Part shown: one piece after another, positions 11,012 through 19,312 of the stretch | Numbering within the stretch: position 1 is the first letter of the stretch | How the letters are laid out: the number at the start of each line of letters is the position of its first letter | Translations under genes and position numbers: made by a program | The notes under the pieces: generated by a model | What the model was told of the DNA's origin: nothing | The model's database searches: none | What the model saw: the letters and a program-made list of their open reading frames with translations, nothing else | NCBI GenBank assembly: GCA_020852965.1 | Contig: JADYZV010000046.1 | Coordinates: 62,001-126,000, forward strand | From: Pirellulaceae bacterium | Lineage (GTDB): Bacteria; Planctomycetota; Planctomycetia; Pirellulales; Pirellulaceae | DNA: 64,000 bases | Direction: 5' to 3'

Positions 11012-11626
11012 ATGTCCCAGAACAATCCCAAGCCTGAATTCGAGTCGACCAGCGATCAAGAGCTCGATCAAGCATTGCAGGCGGCACTCGAACAGGAGGC
11101 TACTATGCAGTCGGCCAGCGCAGATGAGTTGCCGAGCGATGGTCAAGGTACGCTCGAATCGCAGTTGGCGGAATCCACGCGCGAAGTACTACGTGTACGC
11201 GCCGAGATGGAGAACTATCGCAAGCGTATGCAGCGCGATTCCGATCAGCAGCTCAAGTACGCCAACGTTCCTCTGGTGCGAGATTTGATCGAGGTTGTCG
11301 ATAATTTGTATCGTGCCTTAGAGGCGGCGAGCCAGGAATCAACCGACGGCCCTCACTCAACAGGTGCTACACAAACCGCAGCTCTACGCGATGGCGTGCA
11401 AATGGTCATCGACCAATTGGCTGGCGTGCTGGGCAAGTATGGTTGCAAACGCATCGAATCGTTGGGACACGAGTTTGATCCGAATTTCCATGAGGCGATA
11501 ACGCAGATGTCCAGCCCAGAGTACGCGGCAGGTGTGGTCATGCAAGAGGTAGCCGCTGGATACTTGCTACATGATCGCGTAGTAAGACCAAGCAGCGTAA
11601 TTGTCAGTACCGGTCCTGCAAAATGA
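11012..11626 (+). CDS. grpE: nucleotide exchange factor GrpE
   Basis: 204 residues. A polar, probably disordered N-terminus (about 50 residues, rich in E, Q and S) precedes a long coiled coil starting near LESQLAESTREVLRVRAEMENYRKRMQRD. The C-terminal beta domain has GVQMVIDQLAGVLGKYGCKRIESLGHEFDPNFHEAI and GYLLHDRVVRPSSVIVS, the GrpE signature. It releases ADP from DnaK. It is co-transcribed with dnaJ (7 bp apart). Confidence 0.95.
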   Translation: MSQNNPKPEFESTSDQELDQALQAALEQEATMQSASADELPSDGQGTLESQLAESTREVLRVRAEMENYRKRMQRDSDQQLKYANVPLVRDLIEVVDNLYRALEAASQESTDGPHSTGATQTAALRDGVQMVIDQLAGVLGKYGCKRIESLGHEFDPNFHEAITQMSSPEYAAGVVMQEVAAGYLLHDRVVRPSSVIVSTGPAK

Positions 11627-11825
11627 AAGTATGCGGTAGTTTCCGTCACTGTGGCGCTAAGCTCACTCGGTCGCTCTGACGCGGTTTAACAGACCACATT
11701 GAATCAGGCATTCAGCGAGAAGTTATGGTATTTATTCCATTGAATTAGACAAGCCATTTCCTTTTAACCTCACTTCAACGCTCCGATGAAACGGGGCCTC
11801 ATTCTTAAACTGCGGATCACTAACT

Positions 11826-12158
11826 ATGCCAACCTATGATTATCAGTGTGATGCGTGCGATCATAAATTCGAGCACTATCAAGGGATCAACGACGCGAAA
11901 TTGCGGAAATGTCCCGAGTGTGGCAAGCTGAAGCTTAGACGGTTAATCGGTACGGGGGCGGCGATCGTCTTCAAGGGCTCGGGCTTCTACCAAACCGACT
12001 ATCGCAGCGACTCGTATAATAAAGCCAAGGCGGCTGACAAGCCGAGCGATAGTGGCGGATCGAGTGAGGGTAAATCGAGCGGCGGCAAGAGCGAATCAAA
12101 GTCGAGCAGCTCGGATAAGTCCAGTACATCTAACAAATCGGGTGGCAGTTCGGACTGA
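11826..12158 (+). CDS. FmdB-type zinc ribbon protein
   Basis: 110 residues. The N-terminal MPTYDYQCDACDHKFEHYQG carries Cys at 8 and 11, and CPECG supplies Cys 29 and 32, the CxxC...CxxC zinc ribbon of the FmdB family (named for a putative regulator of formamidase). GSGFYQTDYRS at about 57-67 is the usual FmdB continuation. The last 40 residues are almost entirely Ser, Gly and Lys, a low-complexity tail common in planctomycete members. Function is unproven in the family; nucleic-acid or protein binding is inferred. Confidence 0.88.
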   Translation: MPTYDYQCDACDHKFEHYQGINDAKLRKCPECGKLKLRRLIGTGAAIVFKGSGFYQTDYRSDSYNKAKAADKPSDSGGSSEGKSSGGKSESKSSSSDKSSTSNKSGGSSD

Positions 12159-12335
12159 AATACTCCCTGGCAGCCGAAGTCGCAAGGCTTCGATTGTCGT
12201 ACCATTGTCTCAATGGTTTGGGGGATCGAACCATTGTAGAACGGTTGTCCCAATAGCTCACCGCTTCGGGTTGCTCGGCGGCGTCATAATCCCAAACAAT
12301 TGGGGACGAATGTTCTACCTTCCAAAGGCATCTTC

Positions 12336-13580
12336 ATGGAACAACGATTGCTCCACAAGCAATTTGACAATGGGTTGGTCTTGCTGGGCGAGCACATGCC
12401 CTGGCTGCGCTCGGCGGCATTTTCGTTTTTGCTTCCAGCGGGAACTTGCTTCGAGCCCGATGGACTCGACGGCTTGTCGGGGATGAGCAGTGAGATGGTC
12501 CAACGCGGCTGTGGCGATTTGGACAGCCGCGCCTTCTTGGAGCGACTCGATGAACTGGGCGTCGAGCGAGGTAGCTCGATAACCACTAGCCATAGTTCGT
12601 TTAGTTGTGCGATGCCAGCCGAAGTTCTGGGGACGGTGCTGGCACTATACAGCGATCTGGTACGGCGTCCCCACTTGCCCGCCGATCAACTCTCCGACGC
12701 TCGGCAATTGTGCTTGCAGGAACTGCGCGCCCTGGAGGACGAGCCCTCGCACCGCTGCTTTAGCGAGTTAAAAAAGTTTCGATACCCGCTCCCGTTTGGT
12801 CGCATATCACAGGGGAGCAAGCAGGGGCTCGAACATATTGACATCGCGGCGGTCGAAGCTTTCTTTCGCGATAACTACAAGCCAGCAGGGAGCATTTTGG
12901 CGGTAGCGGGGAATTTCCAGTGGGAGCAAGTTTGCAAGGTTGTCGAGCAACAGCTTGGCGATTGGCAGGGGGCACCCGAAATTGAATTGCCTGTTTTGTG
13001 TTCGAACTATGGTAGTCGGCACGTCGATCACGCTACCAATCAAACCCATTTGGCGTTGGCCTACGACTGTGCGTCGTACGAAAGTCCCCAGTACTACGAA
13101 GCGCGTGCCCTGGTGGGGGTGCTGAGCGATGGCATGAGTTCCCGCTTGTTTTCTGAAGTTCGCGAGAAGCGTGGCTTGGTATATTCCGTATTCGCAACTT
13201 GCTTTTCCATGGCCGGTCAGGGGAGTGTGATGTGCTACGCGGGCACGACCACCAACCGCGCCGAGGAGACGCTGCAAGTGCTGTTGGAGACCGTGCATTC
13301 GCTGGGCAGTGGTATCACGCAGGACGAACTCGAACGACTAAAGAACCGTATCAAGAGCTCGTTGGTTTTTGAACAAGAATCGTCGGCCGCACGCAGCAGC
13401 CAAATCGCTAGCGATTGGTTTTATCTGGGGCGCGTCCCAGATCGCGCGGAGGTTTGCGCCCGAGTCGACAATCTGAGTTGTGAATGCCTGCTCGAACACT
13501 ACTGCAACTATTTACCGAAGAATCTTTCGTTGGTAACCGTTGGTTCGCAATCGCTAGAACTACCGGAAGGGACCTCCTAG
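12336..13580 (+). CDS. M16 family peptidase homologue lacking the zinc site
   Basis: 414 residues from ATG 12336; an in-frame codon at 12300 is possible. It has the M16 fold pattern (FSFLLPAGTCFEPDGLDGLSGMSSEMVQRG, then VREKRGLVYSVFATCFSMAGQGSVMCYAGTTTNRAEETLQVLL), but the zinc motif HxxEH is replaced: the aligned positions read GMSSE, with no His. It should therefore be catalytically dead and act as the regulatory or substrate-binding partner, as alpha-MPP does for beta-MPP. The next gene, an active M16 peptidase, starts on the last base of this gene's stop codon (TAGTG), which supports a 1:1 heterodimer. Confidence 0.88.
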   Translation: MEQRLLHKQFDNGLVLLGEHMPWLRSAAFSFLLPAGTCFEPDGLDGLSGMSSEMVQRGCGDLDSRAFLERLDELGVERGSSITTSHSSFSCAMPAEVLGTVLALYSDLVRRPHLPADQLSDARQLCLQELRALEDEPSHRCFSELKKFRYPLPFGRISQGSKQGLEHIDIAAVEAFFRDNYKPAGSILAVAGNFQWEQVCKVVEQQLGDWQGAPEIELPVLCSNYGSRHVDHATNQTHLALAYDCASYESPQYYEARALVGVLSDGMSSRLFSEVREKRGLVYSVFATCFSMAGQGSVMCYAGTTTNRAEETLQVLLETVHSLGSGITQDELERLKNRIKSSLVFEQESSAARSSQIASDWFYLGRVPDRAEVCARVDNLSCECLLEHYCNYLPKNLSLVTVGSQSLELPEGTS

Positions 13581-14803
13581 TGGAATTATTGACACACAAA
13601 ACCGGTTCGGGACCCGAGATCGTGGTGCTCAGTGATCCCGCCGCTTTCACCGCTTCCTTTGGTTGGTTCGTGAAGACGGGAGCGCGCGACGAGCAAATGG
13701 AGGTCGCAGGTGTCAGTCACTTCTTAGAGCATATGGTCTTCAAAGGAACCCAACGGCGAACCGCCGAAGAGGTCAATCGCGAACTCGATCACCTGGGCGC
13801 CCAGTCCAACGCTTACACCTCCGAGGATTCGACCGTGTTCTATGCGTCGGTGCTGCCCGAGTGTCAAGCGCACGCCGTAGATTTGCTCACCGATCTAATG
13901 CAGCCACTATTGCGAGAGGAGGATTTCGAGACGGAGCGCCAAGTTATTCTGGAGGAGATCGCCATGTATGACGATCAACCTCCCTACGGTGCATTCGAGC
14001 GGGTTACCGAATTGTTCTTTGGCGATCATCCGCTCAGCACGCGAGTTTTGGGGACCACCGAAACGGTCTCCGATATGCTGGCCACGCAGATGAAGGACTA
14101 TCATCGATCTCGTTACACTCGCGAGAACATGTTTCTGGTCGCCAGTGGCAAGGTCGACTTTACCCAGTTGGTCGAATACGTGGCCGAGGCTACTGCCAAT
14201 TGGCCTTCGCATCCCAACTTGCGTCAGCCGCAGCTTCCGACCTATGGCAGTGGTGAAGTCCTAATCGAGCGAGAATCGACCCATCAACACTACGCAGCTC
14301 AATTGTGGCCTGGCGTGAATTGCAATGCACCCGAGCGCTACGCGCTTCGCATGTTGTGTTCCGTGCTGGCCGATGAAGGTGGTAGTCGTCTGTTTTGGGA
14401 ATTGATCGACACGGGGCGCGCCGAGACCGCTACACTGTGGCCGCAGTTTTTTGACGAGTGTGGATGCGTGGTGGGCTATCTTTGCTGCGCCCCTGAGGAC
14501 GCTGACGAGAATGAAGAGATCTTGCGCAACGTCATCGAACAGACTCTGCGTGACGGCATCACGCAAAAGGAGATTGATCTGGCTCGCAATAAGATCGCCA
14601 GCAGTTTGATTTTGTCCGATGAACGCCCCAGCAACCGTTTGTTTGCTCTGGGACAGTCTTGGCTCAATCGCAAAAACTATGAACCACTCGGTGTCGTTTT
14701 GGGACGCTATGCAGCCGTCACCGCCGACGACATGATGGCGGTGGCCGAGCAGACGCTGCGCCAGCCCTGTGCCACGGTGAAAGTCGTCGGGCCCCCGGAG
14801 TAG
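13580..14803 (+). CDS. M16 family zinc peptidase (active subunit)
   Basis: 407 residues from GTG 13580. The start shares its G with the upstream TAG stop (TAGTG), and GGAAGGGA lies just ahead; the frame is open to 13484 but that part overlaps the upstream gene. The zinc motif HFLEH is present (GVSHFLEHMVFKGTQRRTAEE), with the distal ligand Glu in ERQVILEEIAMYDDQP, so it is a full inverzincin site. Family members degrade or process peptides; many bacterial ones are periplasmic or cytosolic two-chain enzymes. No signal peptide was seen. It forms a coupled pair with the zinc-less homologue upstream. Confidence 0.9.
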   Translation: MELLTHKTGSGPEIVVLSDPAAFTASFGWFVKTGARDEQMEVAGVSHFLEHMVFKGTQRRTAEEVNRELDHLGAQSNAYTSEDSTVFYASVLPECQAHAVDLLTDLMQPLLREEDFETERQVILEEIAMYDDQPPYGAFERVTELFFGDHPLSTRVLGTTETVSDMLATQMKDYHRSRYTRENMFLVASGKVDFTQLVEYVAEATANWPSHPNLRQPQLPTYGSGEVLIERESTHQHYAAQLWPGVNCNAPERYALRMLCSVLADEGGSRLFWELIDTGRAETATLWPQFFDECGCVVGYLCCAPEDADENEEILRNVIEQTLRDGITQKEIDLARNKIASSLILSDERPSNRLFALGQSWLNRKNYEPLGVVLGRYAAVTADDMMAVAEQTLRQPCATVKVVGPPE

Positions 14804-14907
14804 GCTTCGAGGCGATTTATAGCCCACAAGTCAAGATGCATCGGACCCCTGCCAGCTTGCCTGGCTTTACGAGTTAGTCATCGCCACATGCGCCGTGTCG
14901 GACCTTA

Positions 14908-14950
14908 TTTCCGATCGAATTGCCGCTTCCAGCGGCAATTCGATCGGAAA
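14908..14950. terminator. perfect 20-bp hairpin between convergent genes
   Basis: TTTCCGATCGAATTGCCGCT (14908-14927), loop TCC, then the exact reverse complement (14931-14950). It lies between the M16 gene (plus) and the GH10-like gene (minus), which converge, and can act in both directions since both ends are A/T runs of three. Confidence 0.7.
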
Positions 14951-14983
14951 CAAAGGTGGTGGGACAGTTAACTTCAAAACTTC

Positions 14984-15012
14984 TTCACCTGCGAGCAAGC
15001 TCGCAGGGGTCT
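14984..15012. repeat. GCGAGC-AA-GCTCGC hairpin repeat
   Basis: TTCACCTGCGAGCAAGCTCG then CAGGGGTCT; the same element in the form TTCACCCGCGAGGCAAGCTC then GCAGGGGTCT occurs twice at 23615-23700. The core GCGAGC/GCTCGC forms a 6-bp stem. Confidence 0.65.
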
Positions 15013-15068
15013 TGAAAAGTTGCGGGTGTTATACGGCTGGAAGCCTATCCACTTAGCCAGTTTGCCAC

Positions 15069-16622
15069 TCAGTGCAGCAGCACTTTTCGGAGCGAGGCCA
15101 TGCTGGTGAGCAGTGGTTTGGCCTTGCCTGCTTGGTCCCACAAGCCGCGTGTGGAATTGTCTTCGACCACCATTTTGTTCCAGATGATCGCATGCACCGA
15201 GGGTTTTGCGAGCAGCAGACGCACGAGGCTGTCGGGCGTAATCTTACCGGCCCGCTCACTGGTCGTTCGCCAGGCCGATACGCGCTCGGGTGGGCTGGTT
15301 TGCCGATCGACCGTATCGCGGTCGTCGCCGCTAGTGCCATCATCCACACTCTGGTCGCTGCGGCTAGCTGCGTCATCCTCCGTGTCGGCATCGGGTTGAC
15401 TATCGGTAGGGCTATTGAGGCTGACCATCAAAGGCAGCCCAAGCATCGACCAACGGTCGATCAGCCGATTGACTTCTATCGGGTCGCGTGGAAATGAACC
15501 GTCGGGCCAAGTGTCCATATTGAAATCGAGCGCCAAGCCGCTCAGGCCCAAGTCGGCTCGAATCAACGCATCGGCAAAGTGAAGCGGTGAGATACCGTTG
15601 GCATCGTCGCGCAAGTATTCGCTCCAGGGTTGGTCGATCGTCAACAGTACGGGGCAACGATCGTCGGCGCGACGCACGGTCTCAATCAACGATACGGCCA
15701 TTCGCAAAACTTCTTCATCCGACCAGTTCATTTCACTCGGTATATTCAGCCCTGCAGCCGCATTCCAAATATGCACTCGTCCGCGATAGCGCTCGACGGT
15801 CGCTCGCGCGAATTCGCACGCGCCCTGCAAAATGCTCTCGAAGCCTTCATCGAGCAGGAACATCCATTGCGGCAAGCCACCCGAGCGAAAATCGATCAAG
15901 GGGCCGATGCAGATTTTCTTGTTGACTCGTTGGGCCCAATCGAGCTGCCGGTCAAACGCCTCGTAGTCGGGTTTTCCTGAGGCCGATTCGACGGATCCGT
16001 AATCGGCGCGGATGTTCACCAGATTGAATGTCTTCTGAAGAGCATCTTGATAGGGGCTCAACGACAAAGTCGATGGGAGTTCGACACCCAGCAGAGTCGC
16101 TAGTCGCCCCTCGCTCTGCCGGCGCGCTTCGAGCGATTGAGCGGCGAAGGTATTGCACAGTAACACCGACGCTTCGAGCGCCAGATCAATGGCCTGCTGA
16201 GCATGTTTGAGTTGCTGGACAGGATCACCACCCGTCGTCAACGCGCGCAACAATTGAGACAATGCATCTTCGGCCAACGGATAGAACTTGTCCGGCAGGC
16301 GCAGTCCCACTCGCTGCCACTCCGAAGTCTGATTGCGTAAGCGGCAGATCGTGCCACGCGCGACTTCTACGGCCAAAGCGTAGGGGGCTTCTGCAATGCG
16401 TAGGCTCGTCGTGGCCAGGCAAATATTTCCGAATTGACGAGTCGGCCAAACGATGTTCAGCTTGCCAGACTCGTCAATCTCTCGTCCGATGCTAAACTGT
16501 TCCCCATCGAATTGGGAATGGCAGTGCCAGGGAATCCCTTCGATGCCTGTAATGTAGGCGGTTTCCCAAATGCGTGGATCGAAGTCCAATGCTGCAGGAA
16601 CCGTGAAACGCAGGTCACCCAT
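15069..16622 (-). CDS. GH10-like TIM-barrel protein without catalytic glutamates
   Basis: 517 residues, no signal peptide. Residues 1-110 form a beta-rich domain of unknown type. From about 198 the sequence follows the GH10 xylanase barrel: FNLVNIRADYGSVESASGKPDYEAFDRQLDWAQRVNKKICIGPLIDF, then GGLPQW (as in HxLVWHxQxPxW), then VERYRGRVHIWNAAAGLN at 277-293, which aligns with RYxGxxxxWDVVNE but has no Glu acid/base. The strand carrying the nucleophile (TELD in GH10) reads GLPLMVSLNSP at 395-405, again without Glu. A low-complexity Asp/Ser stretch (DSQPDADTEDDAASRSDQSVDD) interrupts the barrel after it. It is probably a carbohydrate-binding or structural pseudoenzyme; role unknown. Confidence 0.65.
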   Translation of the reverse strand: MGDLRFTVPAALDFDPRIWETAYITGIEGIPWHCHSQFDGEQFSIGREIDESGKLNIVWPTRQFGNICLATTSLRIAEAPYALAVEVARGTICRLRNQTSEWQRVGLRLPDKFYPLAEDALSQLLRALTTGGDPVQQLKHAQQAIDLALEASVLLCNTFAAQSLEARRQSEGRLATLLGVELPSTLSLSPYQDALQKTFNLVNIRADYGSVESASGKPDYEAFDRQLDWAQRVNKKICIGPLIDFRSGGLPQWMFLLDEGFESILQGACEFARATVERYRGRVHIWNAAAGLNIPSEMNWSDEEVLRMAVSLIETVRRADDRCPVLLTIDQPWSEYLRDDANGISPLHFADALIRADLGLSGLALDFNMDTWPDGSFPRDPIEVNRLIDRWSMLGLPLMVSLNSPTDSQPDADTEDDAASRSDQSVDDGTSGDDRDTVDRQTSPPERVSAWRTTSERAGKITPDSLVRLLLAKPSVHAIIWNKMVVEDNSTRGLWDQAGKAKPLLTSMASLRKVLLH

Positions 16623-16857
16623 TCAATATCGGCTTTCAATTCAGCGTTGATGTTGATGTTGTGTGGGAAGTGAATCACAGAGCTTCGGGCCTGCTCGGAA
16701 GCTAAAATATTCACCAGCCTTGTTTTATGTCGAAGCAGCGAATCTAACCCAATAATGGATAACGTTCAATCAAGCTGAGGTTAGAGTTTGCGAATTTCGG
16801 CCAGATGCCTGCTACTTTGAATCATTGAGCGGCATTGTACTTGAATTCTTGAGACGT

Positions 16858-16865
16858 ACGGAGGT
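16858..16865 (+). promoter_or_regulatory. Shine-Dalgarno site deciding the purC start
   Basis: ACGGAGGT lies seven bases ahead of the TTG at 16873, while the other in-frame candidate (TTG 16825) has no such site. This places the purC start at 16873. Confidence 0.7.
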
Positions 16866-16872
16866 CGTTAAA

Positions 16873-17775
16873 TTGTCAAACCTTGGCACATGTCTACTTA
16901 CCACTTCGCTTCCCTATCCAAAGCGGCAAGGGAAAGTTCGCGATGTCTACGATCTGGGAGGCGAATTGCTGATCGTCAGCACCGATCGCATCAGCGCATT
17001 TGACTGGATTCTACCCTGTGGAATACCTGGCAAGGGGATCGTACTGACGCAGCTTAGCAAGTTCTGGTTTGATAAATTGACGGTTAACCACCATTTGTTG
17101 TCGACCGAGCTGCCTGGGGCGCTCCAGCTTTCAGCCGAGCAGCAGCACAGCTTGCAAGGGCGCGTGATGCTCACCAAAAAAGCGGAAGTGATTCCCTTTG
17201 AGTGCGTCGTGCGTGGCTACTTGGAAGGCTCTGGCTGGCGCGAATACAAACAGCACGGGCAGGTTTGCGGCGTCCGGCTGCCGGCTGACTTGGAACAGTG
17301 CGACGCGCTCCCCGAGCCGATCTTTACGCCAACCACCAAGGCCGAGCAAGGGCACGATATGAACGTGACCTTCGAAGAAATGGCCAATCAGCTCGGCAGC
17401 GATCTGGCTCGGCAGCTCCGCCAGCAGAGTTTGGACGTCTATCGCCAGGGGGCCGAGTGGGCTCGGTCGCATGGCATCATCATCGCCGATACCAAATTCG
17501 AATGGGGCTGGCTGGGGGAAGAAGTCATTCTCATCGATGAAGTGCTGACCCCCGATAGCTCGAGGTTCTGGCCGCTCGACGATTACGAGCCTGGCCGTTC
17601 ACAGTCCTCGTTCGACAAGCAGTTTGTCCGCGAGTGGCTCATGGACAGCTCTTGGGACCGCAATAGTTCACCGCCAGAGTTGCCGCCCGATGTGATCGCT
17701 GGAACCCAACAGAAATACTTAGAGGTCTACGCGCGATTGACTGGGCTGCCACTATCGAAAGCCAGCTATGAGTAG
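16873..17775 (+). CDS. purC: phosphoribosylaminoimidazole-succinocarboxamide synthase
   Basis: 300 residues from TTG 16873. SAICAR synthase joins aspartate to CAIR with ATP in purine synthesis. Seen: [32 protein letters not shown] (ATP-binding N-domain), [22 protein letters not shown], then [14 protein letters not shown] and [12 protein letters not shown]...[16 protein letters not shown], the conserved catalytic and substrate-binding blocks (SAICAR signatures). Length matches the monofunctional single-domain enzyme. The gene overlaps the downstream MFS transporter gene by 8 bp. No other pur gene is adjacent. Confidence 0.96.
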   Translation: MSNLGTCLLTTSLPYPKRQGKVRDVYDLGGELLIVSTDRISAFDWILPCGIPGKGIVLTQLSKFWFDKLTVNHHLLSTELPGALQLSAEQQHSLQGRVMLTKKAEVIPFECVVRGYLEGSGWREYKQHGQVCGVRLPADLEQCDALPEPIFTPTTKAEQGHDMNVTFEEMANQLGSDLARQLRQQSLDVYRQGAEWARSHGIIIADTKFEWGWLGEEVILIDEVLTPDSSRFWPLDDYEPGRSQSSFDKQFVREWLMDSSWDRNSSPPELPPDVIAGTQQKYLEVYARLTGLPLSKASYE

Positions 17776-19168
17776 ACCGCAACATGCGGCCATCGCCTTT
17801 ATTTTTGTTACGGTCGTGCTCGATGTGCTTTCACTCGGGGTCACCATTCCGGTCGCCCCCAAGTTGATCGAGGGGATGGTGCTCAACAGCTACTTGAGCT
17901 CCTCGGGTCAGACCTCAGCGCGCATCTCGGTGGAGATCGCTTCGGAAGTCATTGAAACCATTCGCCAAGCTCCCGACCTCGACACTGCCCGAGAGTCCCT
18001 CCTGAGCGACTTTGCGGAATTGTCGGACACGCAGCGCGAGCACATGTTGGAAGTGCCCCTGGACCGCATCACGGGGCGTGCATCTTACTTTTTCGGTGTG
18101 TTCGGGGCGGTATGGGCGCTGATGCAATTCATATTCTCGCCAATCATGGGAGCCTTGTCCGATCGCTTTGGACGCCGACGTGTGATCTTGATCTCCTGTT
18201 TGGGCTTGGGGTTGGACTATATCCTAATGGCTCTGGCGCCGAATCTGCTCTGGCTGTTTATTGGTCGCATCTTATCCGGTATTACAGCCGCTAGCTTCGC
18301 TACCGCCGGTGCCTACATCGCCGACGTCACGCCTCCCGAAAAGCGCGCGGCCAGCTATGGATTGTTCGGAGCAGCCTGGGGACTTGGCTTTGTGATTGGT
18401 CCGGGGTTGGGCGGCCTGCTGGGCGAATCGTGGCTGCGCCTCCCCTTTTGGGTCGCGGGGGGGCTGACGCTAGTCAACGCCGCCTATGGCTTTTTTGTAT
18501 TGCCCGAATCATTGAGCGAAGAGAACCGCTCGAAATTCTCCTGGAAACGAGCCAATCCGCTCGGGGCGCTGAAGCTACTGCGTTCACACCCTGAATTGCT
18601 GGGCCTGGCCAGCGTGCTGCTGGTTTATCAATTGGCTCATCAAGTATTGCAAAGCGTGTTTGTGTTGTACGCAGGATACCGATACAACTGGGGGCCTGAA
18701 AAAGTCGGTACAACGCTGATGGTCGTCGGCATCTTCGGCATCCTCATGCAAGGCGTCGTGGTTCGTCGCACCGCACCTATGCTAGGCGAACGCCGCATGC
18801 TATTCATCGCACTGGTTTTCGGTGGATTGGGCTATCTGATCTACGGAGTGGCCAACACGGGCTGGCTATTTTGGGCTGCCATTCCCGTCTTCTCACTGGT
18901 CGGTTTCTTCAATCCCGCCATCCAGGGTTTGATGACTCGACGCGTCAGTCCGCGCGAACAAGGGCAATTGCAGGGAGCCAACAGTTCGCTGATGGGGATT
19001 GCTGGCATGGTCGGACCGCTGATTTTCACCGCCGTTTTCTCCGCAGCCATCAGCCCCACGGCAGCGGTTCAAATTCCCGGTGCTCCTTTCCTGCTAGCCA
19101 GCGGACTACACCTGCTCGCGATTATCGTCGCACTGGCCGTATTGAAAAAAGCTCGGTCGATCCTCTAA
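17768..19168 (+). CDS. MFS transporter, TetA-like, with long first loop
   Basis: 466 residues, about 12 membrane helices. Motif A is clear ([16 protein letters not shown] at about 128-143), followed by [60 protein letters not shown], the TetA/drug-antiporter pattern. TM1 (8-30) and TM2 (105-125) are separated by a hydrophilic segment of about 68 residues (37-104), much longer than in TetA. Substrate cannot be told. The ATG start lies inside the end of purC (8-bp overlap), so it is translated from the same message; it may export a nucleotide-related or unrelated compound. Confidence 0.88.
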   Translation: MSRPQHAAIAFIFVTVVLDVLSLGVTIPVAPKLIEGMVLNSYLSSSGQTSARISVEIASEVIETIRQAPDLDTARESLLSDFAELSDTQREHMLEVPLDRITGRASYFFGVFGAVWALMQFIFSPIMGALSDRFGRRRVILISCLGLGLDYILMALAPNLLWLFIGRILSGITAASFATAGAYIADVTPPEKRAASYGLFGAAWGLGFVIGPGLGGLLGESWLRLPFWVAGGLTLVNAAYGFFVLPESLSEENRSKFSWKRANPLGALKLLRSHPELLGLASVLLVYQLAHQVLQSVFVLYAGYRYNWGPEKVGTTLMVVGIFGILMQGVVVRRTAPMLGERRMLFIALVFGGLGYLIYGVANTGWLFWAAIPVFSLVGFFNPAIQGLMTRRVSPREQGQLQGANSSLMGIAGMVGPLIFTAVFSAAISPTAAVQIPGAPFLLASGLHLLAIIVALAVLKKARSIL

Positions 19169-19184
19169 TTCGCCCCCAGGTAAC

Positions 19185-19214
19185 TTGTTTACACCCCAGG
19201 TAGTGACTTATAAT
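19185..19214 (+). promoter_or_regulatory. possible sigma70-type promoter for the Gfo/Idh gene
   Basis: TTGTTT (19185-19190) and a consensus TATAAT (19209-19214) are 18 bp apart, about 100 bp ahead of the ATG at 19313; TTTACA at 19188 with a 15-bp spacer is an alternative -35. Confidence 0.45.
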
Positions 19215-19312
19215 GATAGCCGCGTTTGCAGTCCCACCAATTTTGGGGAACATAACTCACCTTCATACTCCCCAAGACTTCTAGTTTATTGACAACTCAA
19301 AGGTATTATCGA

